Positions 63,847 to 64,000 of a DNA stretch of 64,000 bases are shown here, piece after piece. Origin of the DNA: Phylloscopus collybita (taxonomy: Eukaryota; Chordata; Aves; Passeriformes; Phylloscopidae); the NCBI GenBank assembly GCA_027886175.1, contig JAJNNQ010000018.1, positions 21,495,001-21,559,000 on the forward strand, in the 5' to 3' direction. How positions within the stretch are numbered: position 1 is the first letter of the stretch; each line of letters begins with the position of its first letter. The position numbers and the translations under genes were made by a program. Under the pieces are notes generated by a model. It saw only the letters and a list, made by a program, of their open reading frames with translations. It did no database searches and was not told the DNA's origin.

Positions 63847-64000
63847 AATTGAAGTACATAAGTTTTATTGGGTCTCTTAGTTTTTCAATTTCCTCAGTTT
63901 TCAGATAAACATCTAAATAGGTGCTAACACTGCTGCATGTGTGAAATTAATGGAGAAGCATGTTCCATTCCTCACCTTCAAACTTCGTACTCTATCCTGC
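63847..64000. other. Unique non-coding sequence at the right edge
   Basis: Nothing recognised in the last 150 bases. Confidence 0.5.

Noticed and set aside
1..64000. A previously undescribed gene system
   Set aside because: No cluster of real genes exists in the window. What is present is repeat relics, simple repeats and unique non-coding DNA; the only coding candidate is a single unrecognised frame at 22325-22936.

Overview
The window reads as non-coding DNA from a bird nuclear genome, most likely a songbird. It is AT-rich and CpG-poor (judged by eye, not counted). It carries no recognisable protein-coding exon, RNA gene, CRISPR array or bacterial-style operon. The bird call rests on chicken-repeat-1 (CR1) LINE fragments whose 3' end reads on the minus strand as TCATAGAATCACTAAGGTTAG, on avian-type endogenous retrovirus LTRs (one ending in the minus-strand form of TGTGATGGGTTGAC, another opening TGTCCGGGTTTCAGCC), on old MIR-like and L3-like relics, and on the long A/C-only tracts familiar from passerine assemblies. 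It is best read as a gene desert or the inside of a very large intron.

Layout. 0-10 kb: a decayed CR1 3' end on the plus strand at the left edge, a MIR-like relic near 2.4 kb, a long old CR1 on the minus strand at 5.0-6.3 kb, and a short CR1 3' tip at 9.8 kb followed by a perfect 15-bp hairpin. 10-20 kb: unique sequence with a 39-base T run and a 270-bp A/C tract at 16.6 kb. 20-26 kb: an LTR cluster made of a truncated minus-strand LTR, an essentially full-length plus-strand solo LTR of another family, and a gutted plus-strand copy of the first family at 25.1 kb. The longest open frame of the window (203 codons, unrecognised) lies between them. 26-35 kb: unique sequence broken by several A/C or G/T tracts. 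35-53 kb: unique sequence with three old plus-strand CR1/L3-type relics (44.1, 48.1, 51.5 kb) and two MIR-like relics. 53-64 kb: a short minus-strand LTR at 53.0 kb, a CR1 copy at 59.9 kb that kept its reverse-transcriptase core and 3' tip but lost the part between, and a microsatellite-rich right end.

There is no set of genes acting together here and no sign of an undescribed system. The sequence does show mobile-element history (decay, internal deletion, solo LTRs), several perfect hairpins of the kind made by replication template switching, and one open frame longer than chance would easily give. Repeat family names come from recall of consensus sequences, not from a search, and their edges are approximate.
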